Assembly: GCF_036687315.1 (NCBI RefSeq)
Contig: NZ_CP144683.1
Coordinates: 1,116,001 to 1,180,000 of the forward strand
DNA: 64,000 nt
Source: Sphingopyxis sp. TUF1
GTDB lineage: Bacteria > Pseudomonadota > Alphaproteobacteria > Sphingomonadales > Sphingomonadaceae
Direction of reading: 5' to 3'
The translations under genes were made by a program, and so were the position numbers. Numbering within the stretch: the first letter of the stretch is position 1; every line of letters begins with the position of its first letter. Below the pieces are notes generated by a model. The model did no database searches. It worked only from the letters and a program-made list of their open reading frames with translations, and was not told the origin of the DNA. This document shows positions 43,831 through 52,434 of the stretch, piece after piece.

Positions 43831-44568
43831 TCAGATTCCCGCGTACCAGGAATAACCGAACTGCGCGGCCAGACTGCCCTTACCGGTCTTGATGCCGGCA
43901 AGGCTGTCGACGACGCTGATGCGGTTGAGGAATTTGATGCTTTTGTATCCCAGCTGGCGCTCGACGCGCACACGGACCGGCGCCCCATGCTGGACAGGCA
44001 GGTCAGCGCCATTCATGCCATAGGCAAGGAGGGTCTGCGGATGCAGCGCGTCGAACAGGTCGAGGCTTTCGTACCAGCCGTCCACCGCATAGAATACGAC
44101 ATAGCGCGCTTCGGGCCTCATTCCGGCGAGCCGCAGGACGTTCACCAGCGGCACGCCCGTCCACTGGCCTATGGCGGTCCACCCCCGCTCGCAGCTGTGC
44201 CCGGTCACCTGCGTGCGGGCAGGCAGCGACCGCAACTCCGCCAGCGAGAGATGGAGGGGCCTCTGTACGAGCCCGTCAATCGGAAGCCTCCATCGGGCGA
44301 AACCGTCTGCAAGGTGCCGCAGATAGGTTTCATCCTCCGGCATCGTCGTGCCGATTGCGGGAAAGCCCTTCGAAATCAGCCCGGCGTCGAATTCGCGCGC
44401 GAGCGGCTGGTTGCGAAGGATCAGCCGCTGCGCGCTCATGCTGAGCATGTCACTGACGCCGAAAAGACTACCATAGCTGGGCGGCAGATAAGTTTCCTGC
44501 CGGCACCCGGCCAGGGATCCGCCTGCCAGAACCGCCAATCCGCTCATGAATCTGCGACGATCGAACAT
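43831..44568 (-). CDS. Tat-exported molybdopterin-dependent oxidoreductase (sulfite-oxidase type)
   Basis: 245 residues. Twin-arginine start DRRRFMSGLAVLAGGSLAGC also has a lipobox (LAGC), so it may be a Tat lipoprotein. The Mo-binding domain carries the ligand Cys in TGHSCERGWTAIGQWTGVP and later HGAPVRVRVERQLGYKSIKF. Relatives include sulfite oxidase and MsrP (methionine sulfoxide reductase). Coupled to the cytochrome b gene by a one-base overlap. Substrate unknown. Confidence 0.88.
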   Translation of the reverse strand: MFDRRRFMSGLAVLAGGSLAGCRQETYLPPSYGSLFGVSDMLSMSAQRLILRNQPLAREFDAGLISKGFPAIGTTMPEDETYLRHLADGFARWRLPIDGLVQRPLHLSLAELRSLPARTQVTGHSCERGWTAIGQWTGVPLVNVLRLAGMRPEARYVVFYAVDGWYESLDLFDALHPQTLLAYGMNGADLPVQHGAPVRVRVERQLGYKSIKFLNRISVVDSLAGIKTGKGSLAAQFGYSWYAGI

Positions 44569-45308
44569 CAGACAGCCTCCTCTTCAGGGACGGTCGGCGC
44601 ACGACCGGTGATCATCGCACGAATCTGAGCCGAAGCACCGGTGAGGATGACCTGCCAGACATGGACGAGTACGAAAGCGACGAGCAGGGTCGCCGTCAGA
44701 AAGTGAATCGTCCGGGCCGACTGCCGCCCGCCGAACATCCAGAACAGCTCCGGAAAGGCGGCCGTCACGCCGGGCGACATGGTCAGCCCCGTAAGCAGCA
44801 TCACCGGCAGCAGCAGGAAGATCACGATAAGATAAGAGAGCTTCTGCAGAAAATTATAGTCGTGCGCGGGGCCGCCGTGCGGCGCCTTGAAGGTCAGATG
44901 CTGCCGCACATCCGCGATGATGTGGCGCCAGTGCCATTGCGCGCGCGTCGGAAAGAGGCGGGTCCGGAAATGACGGCCCAGGAGGCCCGAAAGAAGATAG
45001 ACGAGCCCGTTGATCACGAAAACCCAAGCGCAGAGAAAATGGACGTTGCGCCCCCAGGTGGTGTGGTCGAAATTGGATTCGATGCCGAACGAAAGCCACG
45101 GCGCCTTGCCGGGATAGCCCGTTTCTCCCCAGTGCAGTTCGGGAAAGGCGATCAAAATGCCGATGCCGCTCGCCAACAGTCCGAAAAAGGCCGCCATATT
45201 GACCCAGTGCGCGATCCGCACGCCGAGCGCATGACGCAATTCCTCTGCCGCGGGGCTGCCGACATTTTCGGTGCCGGCCACCGAACCGTTCATCGACGCT
45301 GAATCCAT
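44568..45308 (-). CDS. Cytochrome b (b561/b6-type) membrane subunit
   Basis: 246 residues with four membrane helices and the expected haem His residues: RIAHWVNMAAFFGLLASGIG, GRNVHFLCAWVFVINGLVYL, and HFLTATLLVAFVLVHVWQV. It would exchange electrons between the quinone pool and the exported molybdenum enzyme. It follows the amidohydrolase gene by 4 bases and overlaps the Mo gene. Confidence 0.9.
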   Translation of the reverse strand: MDSASMNGSVAGTENVGSPAAEELRHALGVRIAHWVNMAAFFGLLASGIGILIAFPELHWGETGYPGKAPWLSFGIESNFDHTTWGRNVHFLCAWVFVINGLVYLLSGLLGRHFRTRLFPTRAQWHWRHIIADVRQHLTFKAPHGGPAHDYNFLQKLSYLIVIFLLLPVMLLTGLTMSPGVTAAFPELFWMFGGRQSARTIHFLTATLLVAFVLVHVWQVILTGASAQIRAMITGRAPTVPEEEAV

Positions 45309-45312
45309 GGCC

Positions 45313-46725
45313 TTATGCCGCCAGATTGTAGAGGCGGCGGTTGTTCTTGTAGAGGATCATGCGAGCCGCCTCGAGTGCCTCGTCGATCCCGAGCACCCCC
45401 TCGTCGACATAGACGCCGAGCGCCTGCGCCAGATAGCGTTTGCCCCAGCGCGCCGCGAGCCAGAAGAGTTCGGGCACATGATAGGCATCGCTGCCGAAGA
45501 GGATTTTCGATACCGGCACCGCTTCCATCACCTGGAGATAGCGCTGGAACAGGCCCTGATGCGCGAAGGGCGTCATGATCGACAGTTCGAAATAGCAGTT
45601 GGTGTAGAGATGGCTGAGCCATGCGGCCTGGCCCACCAGCGGATAGCCTGCGTGGATAGGGACGACCTTCGGCATCCGCATCACGCCGTCGCGATCGAAG
45701 CGGACCATTTCTTCCAGATTATAGGGATCCTGCTGGCGCAAAATGATGCCCGGCGCCTCGCCGTCGCCGGCGTGGAATTGCATCGGCATGTCGCGCTTGA
45801 GACATTCCTCCATCGCAAGTGTGAGGAGGTAGCGCCGCAAATCCTTGCCTTTGTGCGCTTCGGCCTCGCGATCCTCGTAGACGACCGATTTATCCTTGAG
45901 CTGTTCCCACGACTTTTTCGCGGGCGCCGGATCGAATAGGGGTTTCACCACGCCGATCTCCGGCATGAGATAGGATTTCATTCCGTAGGAGCGCGCGCCA
46001 TAATTGCCCGTCCCGTCAAGGCCGGCTCGAACCGCCTCGACGAACCGCCGCTCGAGTTCCTCGAAACCGATGTCCTCCTTGAACAATTGCGTCTGGATGG
46101 TTTCGACACGATAGATGCGGCGGCACCGGGTCGGCTGCACCGCCTGCTCGAACCGCGCGACCCCCGGGCCTTGCATATTCTCGATATAGCCCGTGTCGAT
46201 CATCGCATTCTCGATCCGGGCGTCCTTGAACAGGGCGTTCACATAACCCCAATAGGAACCGCCGCGTTCGTTGCGCGCCGCGATGACCGTCTTGAGATGG
46301 GGCTTGCAGCCCAGAAAGCCGGCCATCTCCTTGGTCATATATTTCGCGAAGACGCTCTCGCCGAAATGATAGGTGATTTCCGAGCGGACCTTCTCGATCC
46401 CGTAGCGCTGGTCGAGTTCGGCCCGCTTCAGGGGATCCCCGGCGAGCCAGGCCTTGTAGACGCCGTCGGGGAAATAGTCGGGCGCGGGAAAGCCCGGGAG
46501 CGATATGCGCTCGAGAAAGCGGTCGACGGTCGTTGTCGCGTCACGGTCGCTGATCGGGTGGCAGTGTGAATCGTCGACCGGCATCGTCGCGATTTCCTCA
46601 TGGAGCGTCGCCGCCTGCTTTCGCGCGCCGGGCGACGGCGTAGCGGCGTAGGCAGCCCCGCCTGCAAGCAGGCTCCCCGTACCGGCCACGCCCATCGTCT
46701 TCAAAATATCGCGCCGATCGACCAT
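45313..46725 (-). CDS. Tat-exported amidohydrolase (amidohydrolase_2 / FluG-like)
   Basis: 470 residues from ATG 46725 (GGGGAG upstream). Twin-arginine-like VDRRDILKTMGVAGTGSLLA signal. TIM-barrel metal site: PVDDSHCHPISD (HxH), MQFHAGDGEAPG and a late Asp in FGSDAYHVPELF. This group is related to uronate isomerase and the amidohydrolase part of FluG; members hydrolyse amide bonds in small molecules. In the middle of the minus-strand operon with the Mo/cytochrome pair. Confidence 0.85.
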   Translation of the reverse strand: MVDRRDILKTMGVAGTGSLLAGGAAYAATPSPGARKQAATLHEEIATMPVDDSHCHPISDRDATTTVDRFLERISLPGFPAPDYFPDGVYKAWLAGDPLKRAELDQRYGIEKVRSEITYHFGESVFAKYMTKEMAGFLGCKPHLKTVIAARNERGGSYWGYVNALFKDARIENAMIDTGYIENMQGPGVARFEQAVQPTRCRRIYRVETIQTQLFKEDIGFEELERRFVEAVRAGLDGTGNYGARSYGMKSYLMPEIGVVKPLFDPAPAKKSWEQLKDKSVVYEDREAEAHKGKDLRRYLLTLAMEECLKRDMPMQFHAGDGEAPGIILRQQDPYNLEEMVRFDRDGVMRMPKVVPIHAGYPLVGQAAWLSHLYTNCYFELSIMTPFAHQGLFQRYLQVMEAVPVSKILFGSDAYHVPELFWLAARWGKRYLAQALGVYVDEGVLGIDEALEAARMILYKNNRRLYNLAA

Positions 46726-46813
46726 ATCGCTCCCCTTCCCTCTTGTTTCTACCCACCCGGGACAATCGCGCCGCGGTTCAGAAGGACCGGCCTTCCAACC
46801 ATGGCGCTTCGAT

Positions 46814-48463
46814 CTACTGACGTTCGAAGCGCTGTTCGCGCAGGACGAGGCCCCGCTTGCCGCGAACGGCGTCGAAGCGCACCGGTATCGGTTCGTTGCG
46901 CGGTCCGCGCCATGCGAGGCTGCCCCCGGTTTCGCTTTCGAGGGTGACGACGCCGACGCGCTGCGCGCCCTGGCTCGCCAATAATGTTCCCCCGGGGCCC
47001 GGCACGATGTCGATGTCGCCATAAGCGGGATGCCGGTAACGGCCGACCAGGATTTTGAGTTTCGACGGCGCGAGAGCGGGCGTGATGCGCGGCACCGGGG
47101 CTCGCGGCGGTTGCCGGGCAGCGATCGCCTGCCCGATCCAGTCGATCGGCGGCCAATCGCCGCCTCCCGCCTTCAGACGCTTGTCGACAAGCGTGTGACC
47201 CAGCGCCTTAGCGAAGCCCGACGCTCCATCCTCCACATTGGTCATGATTGCGAAGGCGAAGTGCAACTCGGGGATGATGACGATCATGCTCTGATAATTC
47301 ATCGAGGCGCCGCGGTGCATGACGAGCGTATGGCCCCGATAGCGGGTGAGTTCCCAGCCAAGAGCATAGGCCTGCGGCTCGAACTCCCATGTCCGTGCCG
47401 CGAGCGCCGGATTGACCGGAACAGGTTGCGGCGAGAAGGGCCGGCTCATTGCGATGCGCGGCGTGACGAGATCGGTCATTCGCGCCGGCGACAGCAGGCG
47501 GTTGCCGTCGAGGACACCGCCGCTCACATAGAAGCGGAGATAGCGATCGATATCGGCAGCCGACGCGAAAACGCCGCCGGCGGGCTCGGTCACCGATGCC
47601 CGCCAGTGATCGAGCACCAGCTGACCGTCGCGGTAGATATAGGGTAGCGCGACATTTATTCCCGGCTGCACGGCGCCAAGGCCGGGCGGCGCGAAATCGG
47701 GCTCGCATTCGTGGCAGACGGCATAAGTGCCGGGCCGGACGATCTGCTCGAGATCGGCGCGAGCATCGCGCATGCCTAGAGGATCCAGCAATTCGTTGCG
47801 AATAAAAGCCCGCCAGCCGCCGCGCCCTTCCGAGGCCGCGACGCCGGCGACCGAAAACATGAAATTGTCATATTTGAAGCGGGTCCGAAACCCGTCTTCC
47901 TGGGGCACGTAGCGCAAGCGCGCGATTGCCTGCTTCAGACTGACGCCGTCGACATCCTCGAGCCAGTCATTCGCTTCGATATCGGTCCGATGGCTGAGCG
48001 CGTCCTCGAAAGTGAGGCTCTGCGTGACCCAGGGGTCGGCCAGGCGAAACCAGGGCAGATGCGGCCGGATCGGATCGGTCCAGCGCAGCTCGCCGCGGTC
48101 CACGCGCCGCGCGATCGCGGTCGCCGTCATTGCCTTGGTCAGCGAGTTCATCCGGAAGAGCGTGTGCGCATCGACGGGCTCGCGGGTCTCGATCGATCGA
48201 AAGCCGAGAGGCAGGATACAGCGGGAAGGTTCACCGCGAGCATCATCGCCGTCGACGACGACCAGTGCGAGGCCCGGCACAGGCCATCGCTTCATCGCGT
48301 CCGATACGATGGTTTCATAGGAGGCGTCGCAACGCGGCGGCTCGGCGTCTTGCGCTGCGGATACGGCTGCGGCGCCGGAGCCCGGCGAAAGCAGAAGCAG
48401 CGAAACGAGCGATATCAGCGCCGCTTTCGCGGCTCGCCGCGGAGAATGACGGTCAGCCGGCAT
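46814..48463 (-). CDS. Exported S12 beta-lactamase-family serine hydrolase
   Basis: 549 residues from ATG 48463. Signal peptide AALISLVSLLLLSPGSGAAA. Class C/S12 fold: nucleophile SxxK in MNSLTKAMTA, YxN in KYDNFM, a later motif HRGASMNY in place of HxG, and a C-terminal beta domain (about 440-549). S12 enzymes include D-aminopeptidases, DD-peptidases and esterases. It overlaps the next upstream hydrolase gene by 11 bases. Confidence 0.88.
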   Translation of the reverse strand: MPADRHSPRRAAKAALISLVSLLLLSPGSGAAAVSAAQDAEPPRCDASYETIVSDAMKRWPVPGLALVVVDGDDARGEPSRCILPLGFRSIETREPVDAHTLFRMNSLTKAMTATAIARRVDRGELRWTDPIRPHLPWFRLADPWVTQSLTFEDALSHRTDIEANDWLEDVDGVSLKQAIARLRYVPQEDGFRTRFKYDNFMFSVAGVAASEGRGGWRAFIRNELLDPLGMRDARADLEQIVRPGTYAVCHECEPDFAPPGLGAVQPGINVALPYIYRDGQLVLDHWRASVTEPAGGVFASAADIDRYLRFYVSGGVLDGNRLLSPARMTDLVTPRIAMSRPFSPQPVPVNPALAARTWEFEPQAYALGWELTRYRGHTLVMHRGASMNYQSMIVIIPELHFAFAIMTNVEDGASGFAKALGHTLVDKRLKAGGGDWPPIDWIGQAIAARQPPRAPVPRITPALAPSKLKILVGRYRHPAYGDIDIVPGPGGTLLASQGAQRVGVVTLESETGGSLAWRGPRNEPIPVRFDAVRGKRGLVLREQRFERQ

Positions 48464-50000
48464 GGCGTTTTCTTGCAACGAGCGTCGAGCGGCCGTCATG
48501 CAGCAGGATTTCGGCCGGGTGGCCGTCCGCATCGAGGATGAACTCGAGCGTCAGCCCGCCGTCGAGATCGCAGTCATATCCTTCGCAGTGAAAGATCGTC
48601 GGCGTCGACGGCTGCAAGGGGAGGCCGAGCAGGGCCACGCCCTCGGGACGGCGTTCGACCGTCAGCGTCTCGCGGTCCAGAAGCCCCCCGAGGGCGCGGT
48701 TAGCCGGGGAGAAGGTGCGATCGACGATCGCATAGTCGCCGGCATAGTCATCGAGCGTCGACGCCGGGACGAGCGAGGGCGAAACCACGACCTCCTTGTA
48801 GAAGGGCCAGTCGAAAGCGTCCGATACCGCGCGCCGCAGTTCGACATAAAGCTCGCGCCCCATCGGGGCGTTGGTAAAGATGACGAGGCCGTTTCCGGTG
48901 GCGAGATGCCCCTCCATCCAGGCCTTGTAGGAATCGTTGGAGCCGCTGTGCATGAAGCGGCGGGTGTCGCCCGCGCCGCTCATCATCGGCCCGAGTCCAA
49001 AGCGGCTCACACCCACCTCGGTCATCATGTCTTTTGCGATTGGTGAAGGAAGATAGGCGCCGGTCCGGCGATAGCTTTCCATCAGCGCAACCAGCATGCG
49101 GGCATAATCCGACGGCGTCGTCCAGAGGCCCGAGGCGGCCGTTTCCGGAAAGCTCTGCCATCCGCGCGGCAGGGCGGTGAGCGCGCCGGCACGATCGTGC
49201 GCGAGCGCGATATTGCCATAGGTTTCGGGCAACGGGCTCTGGTAGGTGCTTCGGCTCATGCCCAGCGGTTCGAACAGCCGTTCGCGCGCGACATCGGCGA
49301 AGGGTCGTCCGGTCACATCCTCGATCGCCATCTGGATGACGCTGGTGCCGCCGCCCGAATAATACCAGCGGCTGCCGGGAACGTAAAAAGGCAGGACGGG
49401 GCCGGTGACGGCGGGGAATCGACCCGCCAGGCTATCCTCGAGTGTCGGCACTTTCGCGTCGGGCTCGAAATCAGGAAAGCCGCTGACCGAGAGCCCACCG
49501 CTGTGCGACATCAGCCCGCGCAGGGTGACCGGATGGCCGGCCGTCAGGGGCGTCGCGGGGACCTTCCAGCGCGAAAGATAAAGATTGATGTCGGAATTGA
49601 GATCGAGCCGCTTGTCATTCGCCAGCGCGAGCACGAGTGTGGCGGTTCCGACCTTGCTCAGCGAGCCGACCGAGAAGACCGTGTCGGCATCCACCGCTCC
49701 AGCCCTGCCGCGTCCTTTGACGCCATAGCCCTTGGCGAAAACGATGCGTCCGTTCTCGATAATCGCGATGGAAACACCCGGAACATGATAATGCGCCATT
49801 CGCTCCGCGAGCGTCCAGCGCTGCGCCGGTTCGTCCGCCCGCCGCAGGGCGGGGCGCAACCCGTTCTCGAAGCGTTTCACCTTCGCGGCGAGCCGGCCAT
49901 CTTCGCCGCGCGCCAGCGCCGGGCCAGCCGAACCTGCGAGCAGGGCTATTGCGGCGGCGCCACGAACCAGCCAACCGAATGTCTGACTTGAAATACCCAA
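48453..50000 (-). CDS. Exported S12 beta-lactamase-family serine hydrolase (second)
   Basis: 515 residues from TTG 50000, chosen for the GGGAGG 9 bases upstream and because a signal peptide follows (GAAAIALLAGSAGPALA). S12 motifs: SxxK in VGSLSKVGTA, YYSGGG at the YxN position, MHSGSNDSY at the HxG position; a C-terminal beta-barrel-like domain follows. Homologous to the next gene by fold but clearly diverged. First gene of the long minus-strand operon, divergent from a LysR. Confidence 0.87.
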   Translation of the reverse strand: MGISSQTFGWLVRGAAAIALLAGSAGPALARGEDGRLAAKVKRFENGLRPALRRADEPAQRWTLAERMAHYHVPGVSIAIIENGRIVFAKGYGVKGRGRAGAVDADTVFSVGSLSKVGTATLVLALANDKRLDLNSDINLYLSRWKVPATPLTAGHPVTLRGLMSHSGGLSVSGFPDFEPDAKVPTLEDSLAGRFPAVTGPVLPFYVPGSRWYYSGGGTSVIQMAIEDVTGRPFADVARERLFEPLGMSRSTYQSPLPETYGNIALAHDRAGALTALPRGWQSFPETAASGLWTTPSDYARMLVALMESYRRTGAYLPSPIAKDMMTEVGVSRFGLGPMMSGAGDTRRFMHSGSNDSYKAWMEGHLATGNGLVIFTNAPMGRELYVELRRAVSDAFDWPFYKEVVVSPSLVPASTLDDYAGDYAIVDRTFSPANRALGGLLDRETLTVERRPEGVALLGLPLQPSTPTIFHCEGYDCDLDGGLTLEFILDADGHPAEILLHDGRSTLVARKRHAG

Positions 50001-50119
50001 GAGATGCGACCTCCCACTTGACGCCCGCACGCCCGGCGCCCAGAATCCCGACGATTCCTCTGCCCCTCTCGCCGTGCGCTGCGATGTCAGCCTAACGGGC
50101 CGAAGGCGGTGCTGACAAA

Positions 50120-50131
50120 TCAACATTTTGA
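50120..50131. promoter_or_regulatory. Candidate LysR site in the divergent region
   Basis: TCAACATTTTGA, a short palindrome (TCAA/TTGA) fitting the T-N(9-11)-A LysR core, 30 bases before the lysR start and about 120 bases from the divergent hydrolase start. Confidence 0.4.
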
Positions 50132-50161
50132 AATCGTCCCATCGAAGGCTTGAAAGCATCC

Positions 50162-51052
50162 ATGAAAATAAATTTCGACATGGACCTGCTGCGGACGTTG
50201 ATCGCGTTCGCCGACACCGGCAGCTTCAAAGGCGCATCGCAGCTCATCTCGCGAACGCAACCGACGGTCAGCACGCAGATGAAGCGCCTCGAGGAGATCG
50301 TGGGAGTCGAACTGTTCGTGAAGCGCGGAAGGGATCTCGCCTTCACCGAGAAAGGCAGCCGCTTTGCGCTTCAGGCCCGGCAGATCCTGGCGCTCCATGA
50401 CAAGGTCGTCGACGAATGGCACGAGAAGCAGATCAGCGGCAAGGTGCGGCTCGGCATTCCGGACGACTATGCTCCCGTCATTCTGCCCAACGTCCTCCAG
50501 AATTTCGCAACCAAATATGAATCGGTCTCGCTGGATATCTCGACGAACACGTCGCCGATATTGCTGCGCATGCTGGCTGACGGGCAGATCGATATCGCCG
50601 TCGTCGCGACGACATCGCCCCTCGAGGACGATGTCGTCCTGCGGCGCGAAGAGATCGTCTGGGTGACGTCGGCGAACCACGAAGCGCACAAGCAATTGCC
50701 GCTACCGCTTGCGCTCTTCTCCGACGAGTCCCCGATCTATCGCGCGACGCTCGCGGCGCTGCAGCGCTTCCCCGATCGCGGCGATGAAAGTCCGCTCGGT
50801 TTTCGGGTGGGCGTGACGAGCAAGAGCTGCGTGGTGCTGACGACCGTCGCACGGCATGGCTATGCCGTGGCGACGATGGCGCGCAGCGTCGTGCCCGAAG
50901 ATTTGCGGATCCTGACCGAAGCCGACGGATTTCCGCAGCTCGGACAGATCGCGCTGGTCCTGCGCGGCACGCCCGACAGCCAGTCGATCGCGACGTCGCA
51001 TCTGGCCCAGGAAATTCTCGACGTCTTCAAGGCCAAGCCCCCGACCGGATAG
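50162..51052 (+). CDS. LysR family transcriptional regulator (second)
   Basis: 296 residues from ATG 50162 (a TTG at 50150 is in frame). N-terminal winged helix MDLLRTLIAFADTGSFKGASQLISRTQPTVSTQMKRLE, then the LysR substrate-binding domain. It probably controls the divergent hydrolase operon and may also act on the flanking PLP and S33 genes. Convergent with the threonine-synthase-like gene. Confidence 0.92.
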   Translation: MKINFDMDLLRTLIAFADTGSFKGASQLISRTQPTVSTQMKRLEEIVGVELFVKRGRDLAFTEKGSRFALQARQILALHDKVVDEWHEKQISGKVRLGIPDDYAPVILPNVLQNFATKYESVSLDISTNTSPILLRMLADGQIDIAVVATTSPLEDDVVLRREEIVWVTSANHEAHKQLPLPLALFSDESPIYRATLAALQRFPDRGDESPLGFRVGVTSKSCVVLTTVARHGYAVATMARSVVPEDLRILTEADGFPQLGQIALVLRGTPDSQSIATSHLAQEILDVFKAKPPTG

Positions 51053-51108
51053 CCGCCGGATAGCCGGCTAGCGGCCGAGAGCCCTGACCGGCGCCCCGGG
51101 CGACCGCG

Positions 51109-52245
51109 TCAGGCCGCGTAATGGGTCTGGACGAAGCCGGGCGATTTCACGCCCGAGCCGGAGAGAAGGATCACAGTGTTTTCGCCCGCGCCTATTTCGC
51201 CGGTTTGGATCAGCGAGCGGAACGCGGCATGCGCAACGGCCGAGGTCGGTTCGACGAAAAGACCCATTTCGGCGAGCCCGAACAAGGCCGAGGCGATTTC
51301 CTCTTCGGAGACCGTGATCATCCGGCCGTCCGAGCGCCGCACCGCCTCCAGCACCTGGCGGAGGCGAACGGGATAGCGGATCGACGCGCCTTCGGCGATC
51401 GTCGGAGCGACTTCCACATCGACCGCCTCGAAACCGCCCGTGCGGAAAGTGGCCGCGATCGGCGCGCAATGGGCCGGCTGGGCGCCGAAAAGGCGGGGCA
51501 AGCGATCGATCTGGCCGGCCGCGAGAAGCTCGGAAAATCCGATGTCGCAGCCCAGAACATTGCTGCCGGCGCCGGTGGTGATGATGATATTGTCGGGCGC
51601 GCGGAAGCCCAGATCCTCCCAGATCTCATAGGCCGTCATCTTCGTGCCCTGCAGAAAAAAGGGGTGCCAATTGTGGCTGGCGTAGAAAATCTCCTCGGCC
51701 TGCCGCAGAGCCTCGCGCTCGGTCGCGTCGCGGGGCCCCGGTATGAGCTGAACATCGGCGCCGAAAACACGCATTTGGGCGATCTTCGCGGGTGACGCGC
51801 TCTCGGGGGCGAGGATGCGGACGCGCATGCCCGCGGCCACGCCATAGGCGGCGATCGCCGCCCCCCCATTGCCCGAACTGTCTTCGAGAATCGCCGGTAT
51901 TCCGAGCTGTTTGAGGAACGAGACCATGACGGCGGCGCCCTTGTCCTTGAAGCTGCACGTCGGCGAGAACCATTCGAGCTTGAACATTGCGTTCCTGCCG
52001 GCGACCGTCCGCTCGACCATCGGCGTGCAGCCTTCCCCGAGCGACACGGGGTCGGGGATGGCGACCGGCAGGGCTGCGACGTAGCGCCAGAGCGACCGCG
52101 ACGCCGGGTCGATGTCGTCGCGCGAGATGCCCGGCAGCGGCTCGATCATCAACGGCGAGCCGCTCTCCGCACGCCACCTGGGCTCGGCCATATCGAACGT
52201 CTGGCCATTGGTAGGGTCGATAAATTGCGCTTTATTCAGTGTCAT
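51109..52245 (-). CDS. Threonine-synthase-like PLP enzyme
   Basis: 378 residues from ATG 52245 (AGGAT just upstream; spacing is short). Fold-type II: EGCTPMVER, PLP Lys in SPTCSFKDKGAAV, the Gly loop DSSGNGGAAIAAYG, and a C-terminal SGSGVKSP. Close families are threonine synthase, threonine dehydratase and diaminopropionate ammonia-lyase. A role in beta-elimination of Ser/Thr or a related amino acid would suit the cluster; the exact reaction is not readable. Confidence 0.82.
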   Translation of the reverse strand: MTLNKAQFIDPTNGQTFDMAEPRWRAESGSPLMIEPLPGISRDDIDPASRSLWRYVAALPVAIPDPVSLGEGCTPMVERTVAGRNAMFKLEWFSPTCSFKDKGAAVMVSFLKQLGIPAILEDSSGNGGAAIAAYGVAAGMRVRILAPESASPAKIAQMRVFGADVQLIPGPRDATEREALRQAEEIFYASHNWHPFFLQGTKMTAYEIWEDLGFRAPDNIIITTGAGSNVLGCDIGFSELLAAGQIDRLPRLFGAQPAHCAPIAATFRTGGFEAVDVEVAPTIAEGASIRYPVRLRQVLEAVRRSDGRMITVSEEEIASALFGLAEMGLFVEPTSAVAHAAFRSLIQTGEIGAGENTVILLSGSGVKSPGFVQTHYAA

Positions 52246-52434
52246 ATCCTGCCCCGGTCGCAGCTCTCGAGCCGCATTTGCGATCTGTTGAAGTCGCCGC
52301 TCTGTCGCGATCGGGAGGATCATTCAAATCAGTAATCTCGAAGCCAGACATTGAAACTTATCAATTGTCGGACGGCAAGCGCCGCCTATCATGATCGGAG
52401 CTTGGCTAAGCATGGCAGGCAGGGGGCGCGCATC

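Noticed and set aside
43831-45308. MsrPQ methionine sulfoxide repair system
   Set aside because: The membrane partner is a four-helix b561/b6-type cytochrome, not the six-helix MsrQ, and the context is catabolic. The Mo subunit could still be a distant relative.
46814-50000. Microcystin-degradation (mlr) cluster, suggested by S12 hydrolases of MlrB-like size
   Set aside because: No MlrA-type CAAX membrane protease or MlrC-type M81 enzyme is present, and S12 hydrolases of this size are common. The name would be unsupported.
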